A DNA stretch of 64,000 bases from Paucibacter sp. TC2R-5 (GCF_025717605.1 NZ_JAJIRQ010000009.1:1-64000); one strand, 5' to 3'; counted from the first letter of the stretch, positions 1-9,323 are shown. Program-made: numbers and translations. The notes: generated by a model from the sequence alone, not told the origin.

Positions 1-2
1 AG

Positions 3-50
3 GTGGGCGAGTTTGCGGAGCGGGTTATGCAGCGGTCTCTTTTCCGCTAA
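3..50 (+). CDS. C-terminal tail of an unidentified protein (partial)
   Basis: An open frame enters from the left edge and ends with TAA at 48-50, giving the last 15 residues (ending QRSLFR). It is too short to identify. It is called only because the frame is open to the edge and is followed by a normal intergenic gap with the tRNA-Leu terminator. It could be chance. Confidence 0.3.
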   Translation: MGEFAERVMQRSLFR

Positions 51-113
51 ATCAAATATTGCCTTATTTACGATATTGTCATGGACAAAACAGTAATTAA
101 GGAAATGCAGACG

Positions 114-147
114 AAAAAAAGCCCCGTAAATCAATGGCTTACGGGGC
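114..147 (-). terminator. Intrinsic terminator of tRNA-Leu
   Basis: A 9-bp inverted repeat (gccccgtaa at 121-129, ttacggggc at 139-147) is followed on the minus strand by a run of seven T (A at 114-120). It lies about 40 bases past the 3' end of the minus-strand tRNA-Leu, so it should end that transcript. Confidence 0.8.
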
Positions 148-185
148 ATTCCTCCTTCAACTGCTACTACCTGCTACACCATTGC

Positions 186-270
186 TGGTGCCCGAGGCCG
201 GACTCGAACCGGCACACCTTGCGGCGGGGGATTTTGAGTCCCCTGCGTCTACCGATTCCGCCACCCGGGC
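186..270 (-). tRNA. tRNA-Leu (anticodon CAA)
   Basis: The minus strand folds as a class II tRNA of 85 nt. The acceptor GCCCGGG pairs with CTCGGGC, with discriminator A and an encoded CCA at 186-188. The anticodon loop is CTCAAAA (anticodon CAA, reading UUG). A long variable arm typical of leucine tRNAs (CCGCCGCAAGGTG region) and the T-loop GGTTCGAGTCC are present. Leucine TTG codons look common in neighbouring genes, so this tRNA is probably well used. Confidence 0.95.
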
Positions 271-306
271 TGGGTGTTGGCAGGTTTGTCGCTGCTGAAG
301 CCCACG

Positions 307-336
307 ATTATGCCACGAGAATTTCAAAGCTGTAAA
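307..336 (-). promoter_or_regulatory. Probable sigma-70 promoter of tRNA-Leu
   Basis: On the minus strand a TTTACA (-35, at 331-336) and a CATAAT (-10, at 307-312) are 18 bp apart, with the tRNA beginning 36 bp downstream. The fit and position are good, but there is no experimental support. Confidence 0.5.
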
Positions 337-361
337 CACTTATTTGAGTTTGACTGCCACA

Positions 362-1294
362 ATGCCGTTCATGAGCAAGAAAATCAGCAAAAAACAGTAC
401 CCCAGTCTTGAGGATGTGATCGGCAATACGCCCTTGATCCGATTGCAGCGCCTATTGGAGCCAGAGTTGGCCGCGCGCGGCAATGTGATCCTGGCCAAGC
501 TGGAAGGCAACAACCCCGCAGGCTCGGTGAAGGACCGGCCTGCCATCAGCATGATTCGTCGGGCCGAAGAGCGCGGCGAGATCAAGCCGGGCGATACCTT
601 GATCGAGGCAACCTCGGGCAACACCGGCATTGCCTTGGCGATGGCGGCGGCAGTGCGCGGCTATCGCATGGTGTTGATCATGCCCGAGGATTTATCGATC
701 GAGCGGGCTCAAACCATGAAGGCATTTGGTGCCGAATTGATCCTGACGCCCAGGTCCGGCGGTATGGAATACGCCCGAGATCTGGCCGAGCAGATGCAAA
801 AAGATAGCAAGGGGCGGGTGCTGGATCAATTCGCTAACGCTGACAATCCGCGCGTCCACTATGAGACAACCGGCCCGGAGCTATGGCGTGACACTAGCGG
901 GCAGATCACCCACTTCGTCAGCGCCATGGGTACGACGGGCACCATCACCGGGGTTTCTCATTATCTGAAGGAGAAAAACCCAGTGGTACGCATCATCGGT
1001 GCGCAGCCGGCCGAGGGTTCGCGCATTCCGGGCATTCGCAAATGGCCGCAGGCCTACCTGCCGAAAATCTATGACGAGCAGGCCGTTGATGAACTGGTTT
1101 TGGTGAATCAGGTCGACGCCGAGGAAATGGCGCGCCGCATGGCCAGGGAGGAGGGCATCTTTGCTGGCATCTCGGCGGCTGGTGCTTGCTGGGTGGCTTT
1201 GCAGTTGGCTCGCACGGTGGAGAACGCGACGATTGCATTCATCGTTTGCGACCGAGGTGACCGCTATCTGTCAACAGGCGTCTTCCCTGCCTGA
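362..1294 (+). CDS. cysM: Cysteine synthase B (O-acetylserine sulfhydrylase)
   Basis: A fold-type II PLP enzyme that makes cysteine from O-acetylserine and sulfide, or S-sulfocysteine when thiosulfate is used, in the cytoplasm. From the chosen start the protein has 310 residues. It shows the N-terminal signature IGNTPL, the PLP lysine in GSVKDRP (about residue 57), the asparagine-loop motif TSGNTG and the phosphate-binding GTTGT. Its length and order match CysM rather than CysK. The start is uncertain: ATG at 362 or ATG at 371 both fit, a TTG at 344 is less likely, and none has a strong ribosome site. A TusA-like sulfur carrier gene follows 94 bp downstream on the same strand, giving a small sulfur group. 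Confidence 0.93.
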   Translation: MPFMSKKISKKQYPSLEDVIGNTPLIRLQRLLEPELAARGNVILAKLEGNNPAGSVKDRPAISMIRRAEERGEIKPGDTLIEATSGNTGIALAMAAAVRGYRMVLIMPEDLSIERAQTMKAFGAELILTPRSGGMEYARDLAEQMQKDSKGRVLDQFANADNPRVHYETTGPELWRDTSGQITHFVSAMGTTGTITGVSHYLKEKNPVVRIIGAQPAEGSRIPGIRKWPQAYLPKIYDEQAVDELVLVNQVDAEEMARRMAREEGIFAGISAAGACWVALQLARTVENATIAFIVCDRGDRYLSTGVFPA

Positions 1295-1388
1295 ATTGCT
1301 GCGGGTGCAATGCGGGCGGGCATTTAAGATAGGCTAGACAGGCGGATAAGCCATCAGCTCATTTAGCCAGATCAAGGATCAGTAGAAA

Positions 1389-1616
1389 ATGGACGTGCAA
1401 AAAGAACTCGATACGCGGGGCCTGAACTGCCCTTTGCCTATTCTGAAGGCCAAAAAAGCCTTGGCTGAAATGGAGAGCGGGCAGCTTTTGAAGGTCATCG
1501 CGACCGATCCAGGTTCGACGCGTGACTTTCAAGCATTTGCCCGTCAAACCGGCAATGAGTTGGTGGAGCAAAGCACGCAAGCGGATGAATTCATCCATGT
1601 GCTGAAGCGGCGCTGA
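1389..1616 (+). CDS. TusA-family sulfur carrier protein
   Basis: A 75-residue cytoplasmic protein of the TusA/SirA fold. It has the family's N-terminal signature with the key cysteine, DTRGLNCPLPILKAK, where the Cys (about residue 14) carries the persulfide. Family members relay sulfur from cysteine desulfurase to tRNA thiolation or molybdenum cofactor synthesis, but many paralogues exist and which relay this one serves cannot be read from sequence. The length is normal for the family. It follows cysM on the same strand and is closed by a strong terminator. Confidence 0.88.
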   Translation: MDVQKELDTRGLNCPLPILKAKKALAEMESGQLLKVIATDPGSTRDFQAFARQTGNELVEQSTQADEFIHVLKRR

Positions 1617-1655
1617 GCGCAAGGCTGAAAACACAAGTCGACTTGGCAAGTTGCA

Positions 1656-1687
1656 TAAAAAAAAAGCCACGCATGCGTGGCTTTTTT
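1656..1687. terminator. Bidirectional intrinsic terminator between the tusA-like gene and galU
   Basis: A perfect 10-bp palindrome (aagccacgca/tgcgtggctt, 1664-1683) is flanked by an A-run on the left and a T-run on the right. It can therefore stop transcripts from both convergent genes. Confidence 0.9.
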
Positions 1688-1710
1688 GCGTCTGAGCGGG
1701 CAGGAAAAGT

Positions 1711-2586
1711 TCAGAGCTCCAAGGTCTTTAGGAATTCCCTGAAACCTGCGCCCAACTGCGGGTGCGCCATGGCCAATTCGACATTGGCCTGCAGAAAACC
1801 TTCCTTGCTGCCGCAGTCATAACGCTTGCCTTCATAGGCATAGGCAAACACCTTTTCGCGACGAAGAAGGCCTGCGATCCCGTCGGTCAGCTGAATCTCG
1901 CCACCGACGCCACGCGGCTGGTTGGCAATTTCGTGAAAGACGCCTGGGGTCAAGATGTAGCGGCCGGCGACGGCCATACGGGAAGGCGCATCTTCGGGTG
2001 CGGGCTTCTCGACGATGCGCGTCACGTCCATCAGCCTGTCATTGATGTGCGTGCCGGCGACGATGCCGTAACGGCGCGTGTGCTCGGCAGGAACTTCTTG
2101 CACCGCCAAGATGGACGCGCGCCAATCGGTGAACTGCTCAACCATCTGTTTGAGCACGGGAGGTCGGCCCACCATCAAGTCATCGGCCAGCAGCACGGCA
2201 AAAGGCTCGTTACCGACCAAGCGCTGCGCGCAAAGCACCGCATGACCCAGGCCCAAAGCCTGAGCTTGGCGGACGTAGACGCATTCCATATCGTCGGGCT
2301 TGACGCTGCGCACCACTTCCAATAATTCTTGCTTACCCGCCTGTTCGAGGGCTATCTCTAATTCGAAAGTCATGTCAAAGTGATCTTCGATAGGGCGCTT
2401 GTGGCGGCCGGTCACGAAAATCATTTCTCTGATGCCGGCGGCGTAGGCTTCTTCGACCGCATATTGGATCAAGGGTTTGTCGACCACCGGCAGCATCTCT
2501 TTGGGCTGCGCCTTGGTGGCGGGCAAAAACCGGGTACCTAAACCGGCAACGGGGAAGATTGCCTTCGTGATTGCATTGACTGCCAT
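1711..2586 (-). CDS. galU: UTP-glucose-1-phosphate uridylyltransferase
   Basis: Makes UDP-glucose from UTP and glucose-1-phosphate, feeding envelope polysaccharide synthesis. The protein has 291 residues, close to E. coli GalU (302). The nucleotide-binding start [18 protein letters not shown], the central LLADD segment and a VEKP motif are all visible. The ATG at 2584-2586 is chosen because a clear AGGAGAG ribosome site lies about 8 bases upstream; an in-frame start further upstream would add 13 residues not typical of the family. It stands alone and is divergent from the dehydrogenase homologue at 2682, with 95 bp between them. Confidence 0.95.
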   Translation of the reverse strand: MAVNAITKAIFPVAGLGTRFLPATKAQPKEMLPVVDKPLIQYAVEEAYAAGIREMIFVTGRHKRPIEDHFDMTFELEIALEQAGKQELLEVVRSVKPDDMECVYVRQAQALGLGHAVLCAQRLVGNEPFAVLLADDLMVGRPPVLKQMVEQFTDWRASILAVQEVPAEHTRRYGIVAGTHINDRLMDVTRIVEKPAPEDAPSRMAVAGRYILTPGVFHEIANQPRGVGGEIQLTDGIAGLLRREKVFAYAYEGKRYDCGSKEGFLQANVELAMAHPQLGAGFREFLKTLEL

Positions 2587-2681
2587 AACCGTACACTCTC
2601 CTATTGGCTGGGCGCATTGTTGCATGTGGAATTATCTGGAGCATTTGCGCTAAAGCCGAGATTACAACATCGAAAAATGAC

Positions 2682-3659
2682 ATGAGCCTGCTGATCCTGG
2701 AACCGCTTGAATCCGAAGTCATGCAATGGCTGTCGGAGCGCAATAGCGTACGCTTTGCGCCGGAATTGGTGGGCGAGACTGCGCAGCTTTTGGAGGCCTT
2801 GCATCAAACCCGAGCCTTGATCGTGCCGCCCAGCGTGGCCGTTGATGCCGCACTTTTGCGTGCGGCGCCGCGTCTGCGGGTGGTCGGGCGCATGAGTGCG
2901 GGCGGCGAGAATATTGATTTGGAGGCTTGCCGTGCCGCGCGTGTGGAAGTGATCCGCAGCTTGACGGCCACTGCCAGTGCCGAGGCCGAGTTCGCGATCG
3001 GCGCCTTGTTGGCTTTGCTGCGACGCGTGCCGGTCTTGGCCAGCGACGGCATGATGGTGGGCCGCGAGTTGGGCTGCGCGACGATTGGCTTGATCGGCAT
3101 GACGCCGGCCTCACGCATCTTGGCGCAGCTGCTGCCGGCCTTTGGCACGCGTGTCATCGGTTATGACCCTAGCCTGCACCAAAGTGACCCTCTATGGGCG
3201 CAGTGGGGGATTGCGCCACTGCCCTTGCGCGACTTGATGGAGCAAAGTGACGGTGTGTGCGTGCAGCTCGGTTACTTCCCGCGCTACCGTGGCCTGATGG
3301 GCGAGCGCGTGCTGGGCTTTGCCAAGCCCGATCAGGTGCTGGTCAGCATCGCTCACTCGGCGATTTTTGATGATCAGGCCTTGGCCGACGCGCTCACCAG
3401 CGGCCGCATACTGGCCGTCTGGTTCGACAGCATGGAGCCGGGCCTGCAAGAGCCAGGCTGCCCCTTACACGGCGTGCCTTCGTTCCAGGTCACGCCCAGG
3501 TTGGCCAGCACGACACGCGAGTCGCGCGCACGCGCCGCCTGGGGCGTGGCGCGGCGCGTCGACGAGTTGCTGGCGGCGCCGCCGGAGCCGGCGCCAGAGT
3601 TCAGAATCAGTGCGCCAGGCGGCTTAGCTGATCCTTTAGCCGAACGACGTTGGCGCTAA
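2682..3659 (+). CDS. Divergent D-2-hydroxyacid dehydrogenase homologue
   Basis: A 325-residue protein with the two-domain layout of NAD-dependent D-isomer 2-hydroxyacid dehydrogenases. It keeps the tail pattern with Glu252 in DSMEP and an acidic residue after the second Rossmann strand (Asp162). Key residues are changed. The GxGxxG loop reads GMTPAS (139-144), keeping only the first glycine. The usual catalytic Arg (NTARG) is His225 in SIAHS, and the usual catalytic His (TPHIA) is Arg273 in TPRLA. This suggests altered chemistry, loss of catalysis or a binding role. The 3' end overlaps the convergent valS end by 53 bp. The substrate is unknown. ATG 2682 is preferred because homology begins there (MSLLILEP). 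Confidence 0.75.
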   Translation: MSLLILEPLESEVMQWLSERNSVRFAPELVGETAQLLEALHQTRALIVPPSVAVDAALLRAAPRLRVVGRMSAGGENIDLEACRAARVEVIRSLTATASAEAEFAIGALLALLRRVPVLASDGMMVGRELGCATIGLIGMTPASRILAQLLPAFGTRVIGYDPSLHQSDPLWAQWGIAPLPLRDLMEQSDGVCVQLGYFPRYRGLMGERVLGFAKPDQVLVSIAHSAIFDDQALADALTSGRILAVWFDSMEPGLQEPGCPLHGVPSFQVTPRLASTTRESRARAAWGVARRVDELLAAPPEPAPEFRISAPGGLADPLAERRWR

Positions 3660-6471
3660 AGTCGGTCAGGCGCTGACGTTCCTGTTCGACCACCGCGGCA
3701 GGCGCGCGTGCCACAAAGCTCTCGGTGCCGAGCTTGGCCGTGATCTTGACGATCTCGCCTTCCAGGCGTGCGATTTCCTTGTTCAGGCGTGCAGTCTCGG
3801 CTTCGACGTCGATCTCCACATGCAAGGCCAAGCGGGCCTCGCCATGCACCAGCACCGGCGAGTTGGCGCTGGCCGCTGCAAAAGCCGCTTCATCCGCGAT
3901 GAACTGCACCTCGCTGAGCTTGGCCAGTGTCTTCAGGAAGGGCGCGGCCTCGCCCACAAAGCCGGTGTCTCCGCCCACCAGCAGCGGCACGCGCGCCGAG
4001 GCCGATAGATTCATTTCGCTGCGCAGGCTGCGGCAAGTGCTGACGATGGCCTTGAGGTTGTCCACCCAGGCACAGGCAGCCGCATCGATGCGCTCGGGCT
4101 GGGCGATGGGGTAAGTCGCATTGACCAGGTACTCGCTGGTCTTGCGTCCGGCGATAGGCGCCACCGTCTGCCACAGTTCCTCGGTGATGAAGGGAGCGAT
4201 CGGGTGCAGCAGACGCAGAATGGTTTCCAGCACGCGGATCAGCGTGCGGCGGGTGGCGCGCTGCTGTGCCTCTGAGCCGTTTTGGATCTGTACCTTGGCG
4301 ATTTCCAAATACCAGTCGCAGTACTCATCCCAGACGAAGGAGTAAATGGCGTTGGCGACGAAGTCCAGCCGGTATTCGGCAAAGCCTTGGGCCATCGTCT
4401 GTTCGACTTTTTGCAACTCGCTGCTGATCCAGCGGTCGGCTTGGCTGAAGGCCAGGTAGCCGTGGAACTCGGCGCCCGGCGCGCACTGCTCCTTGCTGTG
4501 CTCTTTCAGGCCGCAGTCCTGACCCTCGGTGTTCATTAGCACAAAGCGGGTCGCGTTCCAGAGCTTGTTGCAGAAGTTGCGATAGCCCTCGCAGCGCTTG
4601 GTGTCAAAGCTGATATTGCGGCCCAGCGAAGCCAGCGAGGCGAAGGTGAAGCGCAGTGCATCGGCGCCAAAGGCGGGGATGCCTTCGGGGAATTCTTTTT
4701 CGGTCGCCTTGCGCACCTTGGGTGCCGTTTCCGGGCGGCGCAGGCCGTGTGAGCGCTTGTCCAGCAAGGGCGCCAATGCGATGCCATCGATCAGGTCGAC
4801 TGGGTCCAGCACATTGCCCTCGGACTTGCTCATTTTCTGGCCCTGTGCGTCGCGCACCAGGCCATGGATATAGACATGCTTGAACGGCACTTGACCGTTT
4901 GGATGCGCCGCGGACTTGGTGAAATGTTTGGTCATCATGATCATCCGGGCGACCCAGAAGAAGATGATGTCGTAACCCGTTACCAAGACGGAGGAAGGCA
5001 GGAACAAGTCTTGCTCCAGCGTCTTGGCGGGCCAACCCAGGGTCGAGAAGGGCACCAGCGCGCTGGAATACCAGGTGTCCAGCACATCTTCGTCGCGGGT
5101 CAAGGTGCCCGTGTAGCCGGCGGCCGTGGCCTTGGCGCGCGCTTCGTCCTCATCGCGCGCCACGAACAACTCGCCGCCCGCGCCGTACCAGGCCGGGATC
5201 TGATGGCCCCACCAGAGCTGGCGCGAAATGCACCAGTCGTTGATATTGCCCATCCAATGGTTGTAGGTGTTGACCCATTGTTCGGGGTAGAACTTCACAT
5301 CGCCCGAGGCCACGGCCTCAACCGCGCCCTGGGCGATGCTCTTGCCGTCGGCGCCGGGTTTGTTCATCGCCACAAACCACTGATCGGTCAACATCGGCTC
5401 GATCACCTGGCCGGTGCGCTCGCAGCGCGGCACCATCAGCTTGTGTTTTTTGACCTCGACCAAGAAGCCGGCGGCCTCTAGATCAGCGACGATCTTTTTG
5501 CGCGCAACGAAGCGGTCCAGGCCTTGGTAGACGGGCGGTGCGGCCTCATTGATCTTGGCATCCAGCGTCAGCACGCAGATCAAGGGTAGGCCGTGGCGCT
5601 GGCCGACCGCATAGTCGTTGGTGTCATGTGCGGGCGTGACCTTGACCACGCCGGTGCCGAAGGCGCGGTCCACATAATCATCAGCAATGACGGGGATCTG
5701 CCTGTCGCACAGGGGCAGCACGACTTGCTTGCCGATCAAGGCTGCATACCGCTCGTCTTCAGGGTGCACCATCACGGCCACGTCGCCCAGCATGGTTTCC
5801 GGGCGGGTGGTGGCGACGACCAGATCGCCGCTACCGTCGGCGAGCGGGTAGCGGATATGCCAGAGGAAGCCGTCTTCCTCTTCGCTGCTCACTTCCAGAT
5901 CCGACACCGCCGACTTCAGCACCGGGTCCCAGTTGACCAGCCGCTTGCCGCGGTAGATCAGGCCTTCATCGAACAAGCGAACAAAGGTCTCGCTGACGAC
6001 TTTTGACAGACCTGCGTCCATCGTGAAGTATTCGTGCTCCCAAGATACGCTGTCACCCATGCGGCGCATCTGGCGCGTGATGGTATCGCCGGACTCTTTT
6101 TTCCACTCCCAGACGCGAGCAACGAAGTTCTTGCGGCCCAGATCATGGCGGGTTTTCGCACCTTCCTCGCCCTTGTCGGCCAGTTGACGCTCGACGACGA
6201 TTTGCGTTGCGATGCCGGCATGGTCGGTGCCGGGCACCCACAGGGTGTTGTGGCCCAGCATGCGGTGGTAGCGAGTCAACGAATCCATGATGGTCTGGTT
6301 GAAGGCGTGGCCCATATGCAGGGTGCCGGTCACGTTGGGTGGCGGCAACTGTATGCAAAACGACTCGCGGGCGGCGTCCAGCGTGGGCTTGTACAAGCCC
6401 TTGGCTTCCCACAAGGGACCCCAATGGGCTTCAAGGGCGGCGGGTTCAAACGATTTGGCGAGTTCGGTCAT
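3607..6471 (-). CDS. valS: Valyl-tRNA synthetase
   Basis: A class Ia aminoacyl-tRNA synthetase that charges tRNA-Val. It has 954 residues, almost the E. coli length (951). The HIGH-type motif is HMGH at residues 52-55 after PPPNVTGTL, and KMSKS lies near residue 547 in [10 protein letters not shown]. The large editing domain lies between them, followed by an anticodon-binding domain and a C-terminal coiled coil rich in Glu and Lys. The C-terminal coding end overlaps the convergent gene that ends at 3659. The gene stands alone on this strand, and the 230 bp upstream holds the guaC-end repeats. Confidence 0.97.
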   Translation of the reverse strand: MTELAKSFEPAALEAHWGPLWEAKGLYKPTLDAARESFCIQLPPPNVTGTLHMGHAFNQTIMDSLTRYHRMLGHNTLWVPGTDHAGIATQIVVERQLADKGEEGAKTRHDLGRKNFVARVWEWKKESGDTITRQMRRMGDSVSWEHEYFTMDAGLSKVVSETFVRLFDEGLIYRGKRLVNWDPVLKSAVSDLEVSSEEEDGFLWHIRYPLADGSGDLVVATTRPETMLGDVAVMVHPEDERYAALIGKQVVLPLCDRQIPVIADDYVDRAFGTGVVKVTPAHDTNDYAVGQRHGLPLICVLTLDAKINEAAPPVYQGLDRFVARKKIVADLEAAGFLVEVKKHKLMVPRCERTGQVIEPMLTDQWFVAMNKPGADGKSIAQGAVEAVASGDVKFYPEQWVNTYNHWMGNINDWCISRQLWWGHQIPAWYGAGGELFVARDEDEARAKATAAGYTGTLTRDEDVLDTWYSSALVPFSTLGWPAKTLEQDLFLPSSVLVTGYDIIFFWVARMIMMTKHFTKSAAHPNGQVPFKHVYIHGLVRDAQGQKMSKSEGNVLDPVDLIDGIALAPLLDKRSHGLRRPETAPKVRKATEKEFPEGIPAFGADALRFTFASLASLGRNISFDTKRCEGYRNFCNKLWNATRFVLMNTEGQDCGLKEHSKEQCAPGAEFHGYLAFSQADRWISSELQKVEQTMAQGFAEYRLDFVANAIYSFVWDEYCDWYLEIAKVQIQNGSEAQQRATRRTLIRVLETILRLLHPIAPFITEELWQTVAPIAGRKTSEYLVNATYPIAQPERIDAAACAWVDNLKAIVSTCRSLRSEMNLSASARVPLLVGGDTGFVGEAAPFLKTLAKLSEVQFIADEAAFAAASANSPVLVHGEARLALHVEIDVEAETARLNKEIARLEGEIVKITAKLGTESFVARAPAAVVEQERQRLTDFSANVVRLKDQLSRLAH

Positions 6472-6550
6472 GATGGCGCTGAAAAGGCAAGGGGCGTCTC
6501 CCGCAAAGGAGGCGCCCCATTCAATGAGTGGGAGTGGCTTGATTGTCCTA

Positions 6551-6745
6551 CATGAACAAATGTTCCCCGGCGTTCTGGCTGCGCCGAAACGCCGGCCACC
6601 ATTGCTCTCTTACATAAAAAGGTGCTCGCCGGCGTTTTGGCTACGCCGGAACGCGGGGTTTCGCGCTTGCGCGCTCATGTGATTGCCTCGCTGCGCCAGT
6701 CAATCACATGAACAAATGTTCCCCCGCGTTCTCACCCCCGAGAAC
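6551..6745. repeat. Three degenerate copies of the guaC 3' end
   Basis: A segment beginning catgaacaaatgttcccc occurs at 6551 and again at 6707, the second inside guaC where it encodes the last codons (GEHLFM). A weaker copy starts at 6613 (cataaaaaggtgctcgcc). Each is followed by ggcgttctgg-like sequence. Copy starts are 62 and 94 bp apart. In copy 1 the adjoining segment forms an 8-bp inverted repeat (ccggcgtt 6567-6574, aacgccgg 6588-6595). It looks like repeated duplication of a gene end into the valS-guaC gap. Confidence 0.75.
6676..6710. repeat. Inverted repeat spanning the guaC stop codon
   Basis: Perfect 10-bp arms, catgtgattg (6676-6685) and caatcacatg (6701-6710), are separated by 15 bases. 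The right arm contains the guaC stop and last codon. It may fold at the end of the guaC mRNA as a stabilising or terminating hairpin, although there is no T-run. Confidence 0.6.
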
Positions 6746-7681
6746 AACGTAATTCACCTTGCGCAGGTCCACCAAGGTTTTGCCGCCGGAATACGACACC
6801 GAGCTTTGCAGGTCTTCTTGCATTTCTCGCAAGGTGTCGGCCAGCTTGCCTTTGACGGGCTCTAGGATGCGTTTGCCCTCGACATGCTTGTATTCGCCCT
6901 TGTTGAAGTCGCTGGCCGAGCCGTAATACTCCTTGAAGAGCTTGCCGTCCACCTCGACGGTGTTGCCGGGCGACTCTTCATGGCCGGCGAAGAGTGAGCC
7001 GATCATCACCATTGCCGCACCAAAGCGCATGCTCTTGGCGATGTCGCCGTGGTGGCGTATGCCGCCATCGGCGACGATGGGTTTGGTCGCGACGCGAGCA
7101 CACCACTTCAGTGCTGATAGTTGCCAGCCGCCGGTGCCAAAGCCTGTTTTCAAGCGGGTGATGCAAACCTTGCCCGGGCCGATGCCGACCTTGGTGGCGT
7201 CGGCCCCCCAGTTTTCCAGATCAATCACACCTTCGGGTGTGCCCACGTTGCCGGCAATCACAAAGCTGTCGGGCAGCTTGTTCTTGATATGCGCGATCAT
7301 GCGTTGCACGCTGTCGGCGTGGCCGTGCGCAATATCGATGGTGATGTAGTCGGCCCCAATGCCTTCGGCGGCGAGTCGGTCAATCACGGCGTAATCAGAG
7401 GCCTGCACGCCCGAACTGATCGACACGAACAAGCCCTTGTCCCGCATTGACTTGGCGTAAGCCACGGTGTCGAGATCAAAGCGGTGCATCACATAGAAGT
7501 AGCCGTTACGGGCCAAATGCTCGGTGATGCTTTCGTCCACCACGGTTTTCATATTGGCCGGTACTGCGGGCAATTTGAAGCGGCGCGGGCCGAACTGAAC
7601 CGAGGTATCACATTCGCTGCGGCTTTCTACACGGCATTTACGTGGCAGCAGCAGGATGTTGTCGTAGTCAAAGATTTCCAT
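6704..7681 (-). CDS. guaC: GMP reductase
   Basis: Reduces GMP to IMP with NADPH, returning guanine nucleotides to the purine pool. The protein has 325 residues and belongs to the IMPDH/GMPR TIM-barrel family, of the type common in Gram-positives (start MEIFDYDNI) rather than the E. coli type. The catalytic loop is clear: [11 protein letters not shown] with the thioimidate-forming Cys, preceded by [11 protein letters not shown] at 7679-7681 is chosen because the family begins here; a longer start adds 17 unlikely residues. Its last codons are copied twice in the downstream gap (6551 and 6613). Confidence 0.93.
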   Translation of the reverse strand: MEIFDYDNILLLPRKCRVESRSECDTSVQFGPRRFKLPAVPANMKTVVDESITEHLARNGYFYVMHRFDLDTVAYAKSMRDKGLFVSISSGVQASDYAVIDRLAAEGIGADYITIDIAHGHADSVQRMIAHIKNKLPDSFVIAGNVGTPEGVIDLENWGADATKVGIGPGKVCITRLKTGFGTGGWQLSALKWCARVATKPIVADGGIRHHGDIAKSMRFGAAMVMIGSLFAGHEESPGNTVEVDGKLFKEYYGSASDFNKGEYKHVEGKRILEPVKGKLADTLREMQEDLQSSVSYSGGKTLVDLRKVNYVVLGGENAGEHLFM

Positions 7682-7807
7682 GATGGAGTGGTTCCGGGTT
7701 CGCAAATTTCGGTGTGCGTTCACGCAGTGCACACCTGGGGCTGCGAGCGCTTGACTTGGACGTCCGGTCGGCTGGTCGCGATGCCATCAGCGAAGGATGG
7801 TGCGGCC

Positions 7808-7840
7808 AAAAAAAACCGGGCGCCAATATTTGGGCCCGGT
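7808..7840 (-). terminator. Intrinsic terminator of the regulator/DJ-1 operon
   Basis: Arms accgggc (7815-7821) and gcccggt (7834-7840), extended by partial pairing towards the loop, are followed on the minus strand by a run of at least seven T (A at 7808-7814). It lies about 40 bases past the stop of the DJ-1 family gene. Confidence 0.85.
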
Positions 7841-7881
7841 GAGTGATTCTACGCGACTTGCGCGCGGGCCAAGCCGGCCAT

Positions 7882-8559
7882 TTAGGCCATCAGCTTCAGC
7901 AATTCATGCGCTACCAATTCGGAAGAGGCCGGGTTCTGCCCGGTCACCAACTTGCCGTCAAGCACTGCATAGGGCTGCCAATCGGCCGCCTTGCTGTAGT
8001 CGCCGCCGTGGGCTTTGAGCATATCTTCGACCAAGAAGGGCACGATATCGGTCAATTGCACCGCCGCCTCTTCGCTATTGGTGAAGCCGGTCACGCGTCG
8101 GCCTTGCACCAGCGGCGAGCCGTCCGCGTTCTGGGTGTGACGCAAGACGCCCGGCGCATGGCAAACAGCCCCGACCGGCTTGTTGGCGCGGGCAAAAGCT
8201 TCGATCAAGGCGATCGAGACTTTGTCCTCGGCCAAGTCCCACAAAGGGCCGTGGCCGCCGGGGTAGAAAACTGCGTCGAAATCCGTCGCTGTAAGGCCGG
8301 CCAACTTGCTGCTGTTGGCCAGTACGGCTTGGGCTGCCACGTCAGCGCGGAAGCGCTCGGTCGCTGCGGTTTGCGCGCTCGGGTCGTCGCTCTTGGGGTC
8401 CAGTGGCGGCTGGCCACCCAGGGGTGAGGCTACGGTGATGGCAGCGCCTGCGTCCTTGAAGACATAGTAGGGCGCGGCAAATTCTTCCAACCAAAAGCCT
8501 GTTTTCAGGCCGGTGCTGCCGAGTTGATCGTGGGAGGTCAAAACCATCAGAATCTTCAT
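7882..8559 (-). CDS. DJ-1/PfpI family protein, Hsp31/glyoxalase III-like
   Basis: A 225-residue cytoplasmic protein of the type 1 glutamine amidotransferase-like fold. Visible residues are the acidic pair Glu25-Glu26 in WLEEF, GGHG at 101-104 and the nucleophile Cys133 with His134 in AVCHAPG. This arrangement is typical of family members that detoxify methylglyoxal without cofactor (glyoxalase III) or act as stress chaperones; which applies here is inference. ATG at 8557-8559 has a good AAGGAAA ribosome site. It lies 123 bp downstream of a NemR-like regulator on the same strand, so both probably respond to reactive electrophiles. Confidence 0.88.
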   Translation of the reverse strand: MKILMVLTSHDQLGSTGLKTGFWLEEFAAPYYVFKDAGAAITVASPLGGQPPLDPKSDDPSAQTAATERFRADVAAQAVLANSSKLAGLTATDFDAVFYPGGHGPLWDLAEDKVSIALIEAFARANKPVGAVCHAPGVLRHTQNADGSPLVQGRRVTGFTNSEEAAVQLTDIVPFLVEDMLKAHGGDYSKAADWQPYAVLDGKLVTGQNPASSELVAHELLKLMA

Positions 8560-8682
8560 TGTGTTTCCTTGCGGGTGTGCGGCTCTGAGAGCCGAGGGGT
8601 GTTTGATATTGGGCTTGGCGCTTGTGAAGGGGGGGGCAAGAGAGGCGGCGCTTGAGCGCGCTGCATTGCGCTTCATTGCGCG

Positions 8683-9288
8683 TCACTGCACTGAATCGGC
8701 TCTAGACGCGAGTTGCTTGCGCGTCACCACCAGCGCCTCTTGCAATGCCGAGTCGTCCAGACGCAGCTTGCTCAGCAGGCTCGCACCCAGCCACATTTGA
8801 TACAGCGCCTGAGCAGCCTGCCCGGCCTCGATATGCCGCCCGACCGAGCCATCTTGCTGGCCGTCAGCTATGCATTCGGCCAGTCGCCTGATCACTTCAT
8901 CGGTGCCCAAGCGCAGGCTTTCACGCATGCTCTGTGAGAGATCGGCCACTTCGGCCGCCAGCTTGACGACCAAGCATTTATCACCGCCGCCGGGGCCGGC
9001 TTGGGCGTGCGTCCACTGCGTGAAGTAGCGCATCAATCTCTCTGACGCGGGCAAGTCCGTCTGCTTGAACAACTCGTCCAGGCGCAGCCTATAGTCGTCG
9101 AAGTAACGGTCCAGCACAGCGCGTCCAAAATCTTCTTTGGACGCGAAGTAATGGTAGAACGAGCCTTTGGGAATATCGGCCGCCTGCAGTATTTGAGCGA
9201 GGCCCAAGGCCGAAAAACCTTTGCTTTCGATCAAGGGCCGCGCAGCATCCATGATGTGCAGTTTGTTGGCGTCATAGGTGGCTCGCAT
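8683..9288 (-). CDS. TetR-family regulator, NemR-like
   Basis: A 201-residue DNA-binding repressor. The N-terminal helix-turn-helix (residues 6-54) ends in the TetR signature PKGSFYHYFASKEDF. In the C-terminal domain KCLVVKLAAEV carries Cys105. E. coli NemR has its redox-sensing Cys106 in an almost identical context (GCLTVKLSAEV, from memory), so electrophile or hypochlorite sensing is likely. ATG at 9286-9288 is chosen because the HTH begins a few residues later. An inverted TAGAC/GTCTA site lies 21 bp upstream, suggesting autoregulation together with the downstream DJ-1 gene. Confidence 0.88.
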   Translation of the reverse strand: MRATYDANKLHIMDAARPLIESKGFSALGLAQILQAADIPKGSFYHYFASKEDFGRAVLDRYFDDYRLRLDELFKQTDLPASERLMRYFTQWTHAQAGPGGGDKCLVVKLAAEVADLSQSMRESLRLGTDEVIRRLAECIADGQQDGSVGRHIEAGQAAQALYQMWLGASLLSKLRLDDSALQEALVVTRKQLASRADSVQ

Positions 9289-9308
9289 GACGCCAGTGTA
9301 GTTTAAAT

Positions 9309-9323
9309 TAGACCGGTCGTCTA
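9309..9323. promoter_or_regulatory. Likely operator of the NemR-like regulator
   Basis: TAGAC-cggtc-GTCTA is a perfect 5-bp inverted repeat with a 5-bp spacer, just upstream of the TetR gene start. It resembles the TAGACC/GGTCTA half-sites known for NemR-type repressors. Assignment is by position and similarity. Confidence 0.6.
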
